Source: Azovibrio restrictus
Lineage (GTDB): Bacteria > Pseudomonadota > Gammaproteobacteria > Burkholderiales > Rhodocyclaceae
Assembly: GCA_003252145.1 (NCBI GenBank)
Contig: QKDJ01000322.1
Coordinates: 1-8,298, forward strand
Length of the DNA: 8,298 nt
Direction of reading: 5' to 3'
Positions 1 through 5,952 of this stretch are shown here, in pieces (position 1 is the first letter of the stretch; each line of letters opens with the position of its first letter). The notes below the pieces were generated by a model. The model was not told the origin of the DNA. It searched no databases and worked only from the letters and a program-made list of their open reading frames with translations. Both the position numbers and the translations under genes were made by a program.

Positions 1-2061
1 GCCTCATCCCTGGCCTGCCTGGGCCGCCCCCTGCTGGCTCAGGAACAGGTACTGGCCCCGGTAATGGTGGAAGATGCCCGCACCGCCTTGCCGGTTTCCG
101 CCGTTCCCGCCCATGAGCGGGTCGCCCTACCCACCAGCGTGGCCGCCGAACAGAGCTTCACCCAGAAGGAAATCGAGGCGCTGCGCCCCCGGGACATCTT
201 CGATCTGCTGGAAACTTCCCTGGGCATGAACGTGACTCGCCAGGGGTCCCGGGTGAACAACTTCTCCACCAATCGGGGCGGTAGCGTCAGTTTCCTGATC
301 GACGGGGTTTATCTCACGGGCAACCAGGCCACCCGTGTGGTGGGAGACATTCCCGTGGGAGTCATCGATTCCATCCAGTTCATCCGGGACAGTTCCGTAC
401 TCAGCATCCAGCCCGTAATGGGCTTCGGCTCCCGGGTCAGCACGCCCAACCAGGGGGTGGTGGTCATCAACACCCTGCGTAAATCCGGAGCCGGGAACAA
501 GGCCCAGGTGAAGGCCAGTTACGGCAGCCATGAAACCTGGAAAACCAGCGGCGGCTTCAAACAGGCCTGGGCCGATGGACGCCTGCAACTGGGCGGGGGT
601 TACCAACACTCGGAAAGTGCCGGCAAGGATGACTGGAACAACGGCTACAAGGCTGACACTTTTACCTTGAACGGGGGCTGGAAGGATCAGGAATTCATGG
701 CCATGGCCTCCATCTTCGTCAACAAGGGAGAGCGTGAAATCCAGCGTTACATCGGGGTTTCCAACGACTCGACCTCAGGTCTGAAGAAAGGTCAGCTGGG
801 CAGTGAACTCTGGAAATACGACCCCAGGGACATGGAGGTTTTCACCATCAATCTGGCCCGGTACTGGAATGACAGTCAGACGACCGCCCTGACCTACGGG
901 CGCAGCAAGGCCGATGGCACGGCCTGGTATCGCACCACCACGGCATCCGATGTACCGGGCCGCCGTTTCGAGGATGAATCCACCGATCTGCATCTGTCCC
1001 ACACCATCACCGGCCCGCAAAATACCTTCAAGGCCGGAGCCCAACGACTGGAATACAAGGCTGTCACGGAATACCTGGCGAATGCGGTTCCAGCCCCCCG
1101 GGAAGAGGAAATCTACGGCGTTTATCTGACCGATGAATTCCGGATCACGCCAGCCTGGTCCGTGGACGGCAGCGCCCGGGTGGATAAGAAGCACATCACC
1201 AAGGGTGGGGACAAATACGGCTCAGATGGCAGCACCATGAAGGTGTCCGACAACACCTGGACCGACAAGGCCTATCTGCTTTCCCTGGGAACGGCCTGGC
1301 AGATCAATCCCACCTGGCGGGTCAGCGGGCGTTATGCCTGGAGCCGGACCCCCACGCCGGACACCATCACCACCGTCAATGACCAGTCCCTGCCTGATGA
1401 ACGCCTGAGCCGCTGGGAACTGGGCCTGGACGCCAAACTCCATCCGGCCCTGAACATGACGTTCACGCCCTTTTACTACCGGATCAAGGATGCCAAGGTG
1501 GCTGATTCAAGCGCCTCCAGCATCCAGGTCCTCAACCCGGATACGGGACTCTACGAAAACCTGAGCGTTTACACCTCGGCCGACCAGGTGACCCGTAAGG
1601 GCTTCGAGCTCAGTGTGAAGGGGCAGCTCATCACGGACATCCTCAGTTATGAACTGGGCTGGAGCCGATTCAAGGATGATTCCGTGATCCTGGGCACCAA
1701 CAGTGTCGAGACGCCCAAGAATCGTTACACCGCCCGACTCAACGGGGAATATGGCCCCTGGAGCGGCAGTCTGAGCATCCTGCGTGTGCCCGAGTACTGT
1801 CATTTCTACCGGACGGCTGCATCTGGCAGTGCCCCCAATGGCACCTGCCTGCCCACCGGCGATTTCACCACGGTGAATCTCAATATCAGCCGCAAATTCA
1901 GTCACGGCGTCACCCTGTCCCTCTACGGACAAAACCTCACCAACGAGCACTACTACACCCGCCACAAAACTGGTTCCGGTGGCCCGGCCTGGTCTCTCTC
2001 CAACGGCGCCATCGCCGATGTGGGGGCCACCTACGGCATCGAACTGGGCATGGAGTTTTGA
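1..2061 (+). CDS. TonB-dependent outer-membrane receptor (5' end outside window)
   Basis: The open frame runs unbroken from position 1 to the TGA at 2059-2061 (686 residues visible), so the gene starts upstream; the ATG at 64 is internal. The first residues look like the end of a signal peptide, with a cleavage-like LLA|QEQ around residues 12-15. A plug domain follows (about residues 50-165: FTQKEIEAL, then a DGVYL-type segment near residue 100). The rest is a long 22-strand-type barrel rich in alternating aromatic/polar strands, ending in the terminal Phe usual for outer-membrane proteins (GIELGMEF). Two cysteines about 16 residues apart (codons 1798 and 1846) may form a loop disulfide. Such receptors import metal-chelate or cobalamin ligands across the outer membrane using TonB energy. 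The binding protein 2 nt downstream supports metal-complex uptake. The substrate cannot be read from sequence. Family confidence is high; ligand unknown. Confidence 0.95.
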   Translation, partial: ASSLACLGRPLLAQEQVLAPVMVEDARTALPVSAVPAHERVALPTSVAAEQSFTQKEIEALRPRDIFDLLETSLGMNVTRQGSRVNNFSTNRGGSVSFLIDGVYLTGNQATRVVGDIPVGVIDSIQFIRDSSVLSIQPVMGFGSRVSTPNQGVVVINTLRKSGAGNKAQVKASYGSHETWKTSGGFKQAWADGRLQLGGGYQHSESAGKDDWNNGYKADTFTLNGGWKDQEFMAMASIFVNKGEREIQRYIGVSNDSTSGLKKGQLGSELWKYDPRDMEVFTINLARYWNDSQTTALTYGRSKADGTAWYRTTTASDVPGRRFEDESTDLHLSHTITGPQNTFKAGAQRLEYKAVTEYLANAVPAPREEEIYGVYLTDEFRITPAWSVDGSARVDKKHITKGGDKYGSDGSTMKVSDNTWTDKAYLLSLGTAWQINPTWRVSGRYAWSRTPTPDTITTVNDQSLPDERLSRWELGLDAKLHPALNMTFTPFYYRIKDAKVADSSASSIQVLNPDTGLYENLSVYTSADQVTRKGFELSVKGQLITDILSYELGWSRFKDDSVILGTNSVETPKNRYTARLNGEYGPWSGSLSILRVPEYCHFYRTAASGSAPNGTCLPTGDFTTVNLNISRKFSHGVTLSLYGQNLTNEHYYTRHKTGSGGPAWSLSNGAIADVGATYGIELGMEF
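2052..2055 (+). promoter_or_regulatory. Ribosome binding site for the periplasmic binding protein
   Basis: GGAG lies inside the last codons of the receptor gene, 8 nt before the ATG at 2064. It favours that ATG over the TTG six bases upstream and implies coupled translation with the receptor. Confidence 0.6.
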
Positions 2062-2063
2062 AG

Positions 2064-3128
2064 ATGAATAAACTGACACTCAATAGGGCCTGCCAGGCCC
2101 TGCTCCTGACTTTCACCCTGTTTCTGGGAACACCCGCCTGGGCTGAACGCCTCATCACCGACATGGCGGGAAGGCAGGTCAAACTGCCGGACCAGGTGAA
2201 GAGGGTCTACGCCGTGGGCCACACCATTCCCATGGTGGCGGCCGTGGCACCGGACCTGCTGGCCAGCAACTACCGCCTTTCCGAACAGGCTCGTCCCTAC
2301 CTGCATCCGGCCTTCTTCGAAGGCAAAACCACACCCAGCGCGGGGAACCGTTTCACTGATGAAGAGGTGCTGAAAATGGCGCCGGACCTGGTGGTCATGG
2401 AAGCCATCCCCGGCGCCGAAGAACGTGCGGAACGATTGGCCGAGCGCCTGCGTACGCCGGTGGTGCTGGTGGACCTGGACCTGCTTCAGAGCAAGCGCAG
2501 CTTCACCTTTCTGGGAAATGTGCTGCAGCGACCTGAACAGGCCCAAGTATTGGTGGACTTCATTCGTACCCACATAGACCCGATTCCAGCCAAGGCCAAG
2601 ACCATTCCTTCGGAAAAGCGGGTTCGGGTTTACTACGCGGAGGGTCCCGACGGGCTGTCCACCAATCCTTCGGGCTCCAGCCATACCCAGGTTCTGGATT
2701 ACGTGGGGGGCATCAATGTGGCCCAGGTGGTCAACCTGCCTGATGAGGGGATGAGCGCCGTTTCACTGGAACAGCTCTACCTTTGGCAACCGGATCTGAT
2801 TCTGGTCTGGACACCGGCTGCCGACAAACTGACCACCTACCAGGCCATCATGGACAATCCCCTGTGGCGTCGTCTCAAGGCCGTCAAGGACAAGCAGGTG
2901 GTGCAGATTCCCTGGTTGCCCTACAGCTGGTTTGATCGCCCCCCCAGCAGCAACCGGATTCTGGGCGTTCTATGGCTGGCCCAAACCCTTTATCCGGAGG
3001 TGTATCGCCTGGATCTGGTCACCCTGACCCGGGAGTACGTGAAGACCTTCTACCACCGGGATATTTCCGAAGCCGAGGCCAGGTATTTGCTGCAACTGGC
3101 CTATCCGGGCAGCAAGCCACTCCCGTGA
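2064..3128 (+). CDS. Periplasmic substrate-binding protein of a metal-complex ABC importer (BtuF/FepB superfamily)
   Basis: A 354-aa protein with a clear signal peptide (residues 1-27, hydrophobic core ALLLTFTLFLG, cleavage-like AWA|ER) and no lipobox, so probably soluble in the periplasm. The mature part has the class III two-lobe arrangement of Peripla_BP_2 proteins: an ERLITDMAGRQVKLP entry strand, a lobe 1 core ending DEEVLKMAPDLVVMEA, a long helix, then lobe 2 with LYLWQPDLILVW and DNPLWRRLKAVKDKQV. A PYSWFDRPPSSNRILG segment at about 286-301 is typical of a subgroup of iron/metal-complex binding proteins. Members deliver siderophores, cobalamin, or nickel or oxyanion complexes to a FecCD/BtuCD-type permease. 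It is 2 nt downstream of the receptor gene, so the two are co-transcribed. No permease or ATPase gene follows; the next gene is on the other strand. I start it at ATG 2064 because of the GGAG; a TTG at 2058 would add two residues. Ligand unknown. Confidence 0.9.
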   Translation: MNKLTLNRACQALLLTFTLFLGTPAWAERLITDMAGRQVKLPDQVKRVYAVGHTIPMVAAVAPDLLASNYRLSEQARPYLHPAFFEGKTTPSAGNRFTDEEVLKMAPDLVVMEAIPGAEERAERLAERLRTPVVLVDLDLLQSKRSFTFLGNVLQRPEQAQVLVDFIRTHIDPIPAKAKTIPSEKRVRVYYAEGPDGLSTNPSGSSHTQVLDYVGGINVAQVVNLPDEGMSAVSLEQLYLWQPDLILVWTPAADKLTTYQAIMDNPLWRRLKAVKDKQVVQIPWLPYSWFDRPPSSNRILGVLWLAQTLYPEVYRLDLVTLTREYVKTFYHRDISEAEARYLLQLAYPGSKPLP

Positions 3129-3172
3129 GTTGCGGCCTTCCGTAGAGCCTTGCGACAGGCCCCATCCAGGGC

Positions 3173-3415
3173 TCAGGAGGCGCTGGTACGGTACTGATCC
3201 AGGGCCTCCTGCAACTCATCCACGGCCAGGGCCACCGGCGTGTAACGCTCGTCCTTTTCCCCGGGTGGGGGCGCAGGCGTACGCGCCATCCAGGCCCTGG
3301 CCTGGGTCAGGATGTGCCGACCCTCCTCCTCGGCCTTGTCCATGAGGGTGGCGCTCCCTAACTTGCGGGCACCGGCAAGACGATTGATGGCGTTCTGGAT
3401 TCCCCGGGTTTTCAT
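3173..3415 (-). CDS. Unrecognised 80-aa protein downstream of the nitrogenase-type activator
   Basis: The frame is open from 3475, but the ATG at 3413-3415 is preceded by AAGGAG at a 4-nt spacing, so I start there, giving 80 residues. The protein is hydrophilic with no signal peptide or membrane segment. It has a basic N-terminal helix (MKTRGIQNAINRLAGARKLG), an acidic/helical middle (MDKAEEEGRHILTQARAWM), a proline-rich linker (TPAPPPGEKDE) and a C-terminal helix (VALAVDELQEALDQY). I see no cysteines or known catalytic motif, and I do not recognise the family. It lies 60 nt after the activator stop on the same strand and is probably co-transcribed with it, which would put it under the same molybdenum-linked control. 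Codon use resembles its neighbours. It is real by start signal, composition and position; function unknown. Confidence 0.7.
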   Translation of the reverse strand: MKTRGIQNAINRLAGARKLGSATLMDKAEEEGRHILTQARAWMARTPAPPPGEKDERYTPVALAVDELQEALDQYRTSAS

Positions 3416-3419
3416 GTTG

Positions 3420-3425
3420 CTCCTT
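3420..3425 (-). promoter_or_regulatory. Ribosome binding site of the 80-aa gene
   Basis: AAGGAG (minus strand) sits 4 nt before the ATG at 3415. It is the strongest Shine-Dalgarno match in the gap between the activator and this gene and decides the start. Confidence 0.6.
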
Positions 3426-3475
3426 ATGGGTCCTGCTGCTTGTGTGAGTGATGCTGTCCCAGGCCTCTCCACCAA

Positions 3476-5122
3476 TCAGGCGGACTTGCGGAAATCCTTG
3501 TGGTCCAGCTTGTACTTGGCCATGCGCAGGCCCAGGATGCGTCGGGTCAGCCCCAACTGGGTGGCGGCTCCAGTCATGTTGCCCTGATGCAATTTCAGGG
3601 CTTCCACGATCATTTCGTATTCAATGGCATTGAGCCGGGCTTCCATGCTGCCTTCCGCTGACACCTCGGCTACCACTGGGGATTGCAGGGAGGGTGGCAG
3701 GTTGTAGCCATGAATCACCCCGTCTTCCGCCAGCAGCATGGCCCGCTCAATGACGTTTTCCAGTTCCCGCACATTGCCAGGCCAGTGATAGGTCATGAGC
3801 ATGTTCAGGGCGGGCGTGGAAATGCGGTGCACATCGATACCCATCTCGGCTGCGAAACGCCCCACGAAATAGTCGGCCAGGGCCACGATGTCGTTGCCCC
3901 GGTCCCGCAGGGGGGGAATAGTGACGGGAAACACATTGAGCCGGTAATAGAGGTCCTCCCGGAATGTGCCCTTTTCCACCATGTCCAGCAGGTCCCGATT
4001 GGTGGCGGCCAGGATGCGAATATCCACCTGGATGGTCACGTTACCCCCTACCCGCTCGAAACTCTTTTCCTGCAGCACCCGTAGCAACTTGGCCTGCATG
4101 GGCAGGGAAAGCTCACCCACCTCGTCCAGGAAGATGGTGCCCCCGTCCGCATCCTCGAAACGTCCCCGGCGCAAGGTATTTGCCCCGGTGAAGGCGCCCC
4201 GTTCGTGGCCAAACAGTTCGCTTTCGATCACGCTCTCCGGCAAAGCTGCGCAGTTGAATTTGACGAAAGGTCCCTTGCCAGTAGGACTGTTGTAATGGAC
4301 GGCCGAGGCCACCAGTTCCTTACCCACGCCGCTTTCTCCCAGGATCAGCACCGTAGTCTTGGAACGGGTCACCTTTTCGATGAGACGGTAAACCTCCTGC
4401 ATGGCCTTGGAGTTGCCGATGATGTTGCCGGGCTTGAAGCGGGCCTGCAGGGCCTGACGCAAACGCCGGTTTTCATCTTCCAGGGCGGCCTTCTGCACAT
4501 TTTCCAGCAGGTAGAGTTCCACCGCCTGGGCCGTGGTGGCGGCCAGGATGGAAAGGATTTCCACGTCCAGATTGAGCAGGCGCCGATTGTCGTAGATGCG
4601 CTCGGCGCTGATGGTGCCCATGACCTTCTTGCCCCGCATGATGGGCACGCATAAGAAAGACAGATTCTTGTCCTGCCCGGTGCGGCTAGCGGTTCGGTTA
4701 AGGAAGGCTGGCTCCTCGCTGATACGGGGCACCACCATGGGCTGGCCCGTTTCCACCACACGACCGGTAATGCCTTCGCCCAGATAGTAGGTGCCCCGGG
4801 CAGCCTCCTCTTCCGTGAGGCCAAAGCTTTCATAGATGAAGATGCGCCCTGCCTCTGGCTCAAACAGGTTCACCATGCCCCGCACCACATTCATGTGGCG
4901 TTGCATCAGTTTGAGCAGGATGCGCAGGATGTGGGACAGGTCGCCGCTTTCCGTGGCCAGGCTGCTCATTTCGTACAGCAGAGGCAGCAGGTCCGTACGA
5001 CATTCACCCAGGTCGCATTCGCAGAGATGGGTATCAATGCTTTCCTTGATCACCGGAATGCTGGCCCGTTTAGGGCTGCCCGGAATACTGGAAAGGGTCG
5101 GAGGCATATCGTTGTTCAGCAT
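3476..5122 (-). CDS. vnfA/anfA: Sigma-54-dependent activator of the AnfA/VnfA type (alternative-nitrogenase regulator)
   Basis: A 548-aa GAF / AAA+ / Fis-HTH activator. The N-terminus has a C-X-C-X4-C motif (Cys34, 36, 41) just before the GAF domain (about 45-205), as in VnfA/AnfA, where these cysteines are linked to an Fe-S cluster. The AAA+ core is complete: Walker A GESGVGKE (262-269), sigma-54-contacting GAFTGA (309-314), Walker B TIFLDE (329-334), an arginine-finger region FREDLYYRLN (387-396) and WPGNVRELEN (447-456). A Fis-like helix-turn-helix ends the protein (about 514-545, GNMTGAATQLGLTRRILGL). The interdomain linker has no cysteines, unlike oxygen-sensitive NifA. I start at ATG 5122, preceded by AAGGA at 6 nt; an upstream in-frame start at 5194 would lie over the predicted -35/-10 and lacks support. 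It probably activates V- or Fe-only nitrogenase promoters with RpoN. A NifA paralogue is the alternative; the Mo-box and GTAC dyad upstream argue against it. AnfA and VnfA cannot be separated here. Confidence 0.88.
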   Translation of the reverse strand: MLNNDMPPTLSSIPGSPKRASIPVIKESIDTHLCECDLGECRTDLLPLLYEMSSLATESGDLSHILRILLKLMQRHMNVVRGMVNLFEPEAGRIFIYESFGLTEEEAARGTYYLGEGITGRVVETGQPMVVPRISEEPAFLNRTASRTGQDKNLSFLCVPIMRGKKVMGTISAERIYDNRRLLNLDVEILSILAATTAQAVELYLLENVQKAALEDENRRLRQALQARFKPGNIIGNSKAMQEVYRLIEKVTRSKTTVLILGESGVGKELVASAVHYNSPTGKGPFVKFNCAALPESVIESELFGHERGAFTGANTLRRGRFEDADGGTIFLDEVGELSLPMQAKLLRVLQEKSFERVGGNVTIQVDIRILAATNRDLLDMVEKGTFREDLYYRLNVFPVTIPPLRDRGNDIVALADYFVGRFAAEMGIDVHRISTPALNMLMTYHWPGNVRELENVIERAMLLAEDGVIHGYNLPPSLQSPVVAEVSAEGSMEARLNAIEYEMIVEALKLHQGNMTGAATQLGLTRRILGLRMAKYKLDHKDFRKSA

Positions 5123-5128
5123 GGGGGG

Positions 5129-5133
5129 TCCTT
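5129..5133 (-). promoter_or_regulatory. Ribosome binding site of the activator gene
   Basis: AAGGA (minus strand) lies 6 nt before the ATG at 5122. The next in-frame ATG (residue 6) has no such element, so 5122 is the preferred start. Confidence 0.6.
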
Positions 5134-5151
5134 GGTTTCCGTTACGGGCTT

Positions 5152-5175
5152 CGCTATATCTAAAATTATATAGCG
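5152..5175. promoter_or_regulatory. Mo-box: predicted ModE-type molybdate-repressor site
   Basis: A perfect inverted repeat: CGCTATAT (5152-5159), 8-nt spacer, ATATAGCG (5168-5175). The well-known ModE operator has CGCTATATA and TATATAACG arms around N6, which is the same core with the same 8-nt distance between CGCTATAT and ATATA. The site covers the TATAAT at 5165-5170 and the predicted start point of the activator promoter, a position suited to repression. In Rhodobacter capsulatus the ModE homologues MopA/MopB repress anfA through such a box. The match is seen directly; binding is inferred. Confidence 0.8.
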
Positions 5176-5194
5176 CGTATCTTGGTGAAGCCAA
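5165..5194 (-). promoter_or_regulatory. Sigma-70-like promoter of the activator gene, overlapped by the Mo-box
   Basis: On the minus strand, -35 TTGGCT (5194-5189, 4 of 6 consensus bases), an 18-nt spacer and a perfect -10 TATAAT (5170-5165) predict a start near 5158. That leaves a leader of about 36 nt including the AAGGA ribosome site. The -10 and start point lie inside the Mo-box, so molybdate-bound ModE should block RNA polymerase. Part of the TATAAT is the Mo-box arm itself, so the two signals are not independent evidence. Confidence 0.6.
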
Positions 5195-5248
5195 AGACCG
5201 CGTTACATTTGTATTTCCAAAGGAGGCGGAAAGTCTTTTCTGTCCTCG

Positions 5249-5317
5249 GTTTTACGCTAGTGCAAGACCGGTGCCTGCCCTAATTCCGGACAAGAGAAGG
5301 GATCGTCAGCGTAAAAC
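5249..5317. repeat. 10-bp inverted repeat flanking the sigma-54 promoter
   Basis: GTTTTACGCT (5249-5258) and its exact reverse complement AGCGTAAAAC (5308-5317) are separated by 49 nt. The left arm sits at the predicted sigma-54 start point; the right arm abuts the GTAC dyad. No T-tract follows, so it is not a simple terminator. It may be a second operator pair or coincidence. Confidence 0.5.
5261..5276 (-). promoter_or_regulatory. Sigma-54 (RpoN) -24/-12 promoter reading toward the activator gene
   Basis: On the minus strand the element reads AGGCAC-N5-TTGCA. It matches the consensus TGGCAC-N5-TTGCA at 10 of 11 fixed positions, with the required GG (5275-5274) and GC (5263-5262) exactly 10 nt apart. 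The predicted start is near 5250, giving a leader of about 127 nt that passes through the Mo-box. The GTAC-N6-GTAC dyad is centred about 75 bp upstream, a position where an enhancer-binding activator could act. This suggests RpoN-dependent autoactivation, or activation by NtrC. Confidence 0.7.
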
Positions 5318-5332
5318 GTACCGGAATGTACG
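5317..5332. promoter_or_regulatory. VnfA/AnfA-type upstream activator site (GTAC-N6-GTAC)
   Basis: CGTAC (5317-5321), CGGAAT, GTACG (5328-5332): a perfect dyad with five-base arms and a six-base spacer. From what I recall of work on Azotobacter vinelandii, VnfA recognises GTAC-N6-GTAC; the TAC-N6-GTA core is also the form described for AnfA of R. capsulatus. It lies upstream of the sigma-54 promoter for the activator gene and 124 nt before the hemerythrin start, so it could serve either direction. Confidence 0.65.
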
Positions 5333-5382
5333 GTTGACCATTACCCGTGCACTGAAATGTTCAAACCTGAACGCTGCATACG

Positions 5383-5396
5383 GGAAGTTCCAGGGC
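5383..5396 (+). promoter_or_regulatory. Weak sigma-54 promoter candidate for the hemerythrin gene
   Basis: GG (5383-5384) and GC (5395-5396) have the right 10-nt spacing, but the surrounding bases (GGGAAG and GGGCT) match the consensus poorly. If real, its start would be near 5408, with the GTAC dyad centred about 83 bp upstream and a 48-nt leader. A TTGACC at 5334-5339 without a convincing -10 is the only sigma-70-like alternative I see. Confidence 0.22.
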
Positions 5397-5443
5397 TTTC
5401 ATCTCTGCATGTTTCTTGCTGTTTCCGGTAAGACAAATGATTC

Positions 5444-5448
5444 AGGAG
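5444..5448 (+). promoter_or_regulatory. Ribosome binding site of the hemerythrin gene
   Basis: AGGAG lies 7 nt before the GTG at 5456. An in-frame stop (TGA at 5438-5440) just upstream excludes an earlier start, so the GTG is used. Confidence 0.65.
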
Positions 5449-5455
5449 TCTTACC

Positions 5456-5932
5456 GTGAAAACCTATCTCCCCTGGAGTGCCGACCTGGCCTTGGGCATT
5501 CCGGAAATCGACAATCAGCACCAGCTGCTGGTCGCCATGATCAACCGCATTTACGATGCCCTCATTCACAAGGCCCCGCGGGAAGAGGCAGGATGCCTGC
5601 TCCAGGAGCTGGTGGATTACACCGCCGTCCATTTCGCCCTGGAAGAAAGCCTGTTCCGTATTACCGATTACCCGGGCTACGACACCCACAAAGCACTGCA
5701 TGAGCATCTTAAGCAGCAGGTCATGGATACCCACAGGCGCTTTGCCGATGGCCAGATGAACCTGGATCTGCAATTGATGGCATTTCTGCGCAGTTGGCTG
5801 GAAGACCATATCAACGGTGAGGACAGGGCTTATGTGCCCCACATGATGAACACGGGGATACGGCTGAAGGATGATAGCCGGGGCTGGCTGGAGCGCTTTC
5901 TGAACAGCATGGGACGCAAGGCCATTGCCTGA
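5456..5932 (+). CDS. Bacteriohemerythrin (single-domain O2-binding di-iron protein)
   Basis: A 158-aa protein consisting of one hemerythrin four-helix bundle, with no added sensor or membrane part. All seven expected di-iron ligands are present and correctly spaced: His22 (IDNQHQLL), His59 and Glu63 (HFALEE), His78 and His82 (HKALHEH), His118 and Asp123 (HINGED). Length and the starting PWSADLALGIPEIDNQH match bacteriohemerythrins such as that of Methylococcus capsulatus. It probably binds O2 reversibly in the cytoplasm, for delivery, buffering or sensing. The start is GTG at 5456 with AGGAG at 7 nt. It is divergent from the alternative-nitrogenase activator across a 333-bp control region. 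That fits a role in keeping O2 low around nitrogenase or feeding it to respiration, although no strong promoter is visible for it. The C-terminal tail (about 140-158) is basic. Family assignment is very secure; the physiological role is inferred. Confidence 0.95.
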   Translation: MKTYLPWSADLALGIPEIDNQHQLLVAMINRIYDALIHKAPREEAGCLLQELVDYTAVHFALEESLFRITDYPGYDTHKALHEHLKQQVMDTHRRFADGQMNLDLQLMAFLRSWLEDHINGEDRAYVPHMMNTGIRLKDDSRGWLERFLNSMGRKAIA

Positions 5933-5952
5933 ACGCACCGAGTGGGGCTGAT

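Noticed and set aside
127..609. Long minus-strand open frames opposite the receptor gene (also 775-1194 and 1507-2079).
   Set aside because: Shadow frames of a GC-rich receptor gene; their translations look like low-complexity antisense products with no family resemblance.
2031..2684. A 217-aa minus-strand frame opposite the binding-protein gene.
   Set aside because: The plus strand has an unmistakable signal peptide and Peripla_BP_2 protein here; the antisense product has no recognisable features.
3129..3172. Possible terminator hairpin GGCCT...AGGCC between the convergent genes.
   Set aside because: Only five base pairs with an 18-nt loop and no T-run on either strand; too weak to call.
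3312..3633. Plus-strand frames of 61-91 aa over the start of the 80-aa gene and the end of the activator gene.
   Set aside because: Antisense to well-supported genes, arginine/cysteine-rich shadow translations, no ribosome site.
5334..5347. TTGAC-like sequence considered as an FNR/ANR box or -35 for the hemerythrin gene.
   Set aside because: The second FNR half-site is absent and no acceptable -10 lies 16-18 nt downstream.
5359..5375. TGT-N10-ACG as a possible NifA upstream site (TGT-N10-ACA).
   Set aside because: The right half-site is wrong at its last base, and such near-matches are common; the GTAC dyad is far better.
4836..5459. A 207-aa plus-strand open frame running from inside the activator gene through the control region.
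   Set aside because: Its first half is antisense to the conserved GAF coding region, the rest crosses the Mo-box and promoters, and it has no domain or ribosome site.
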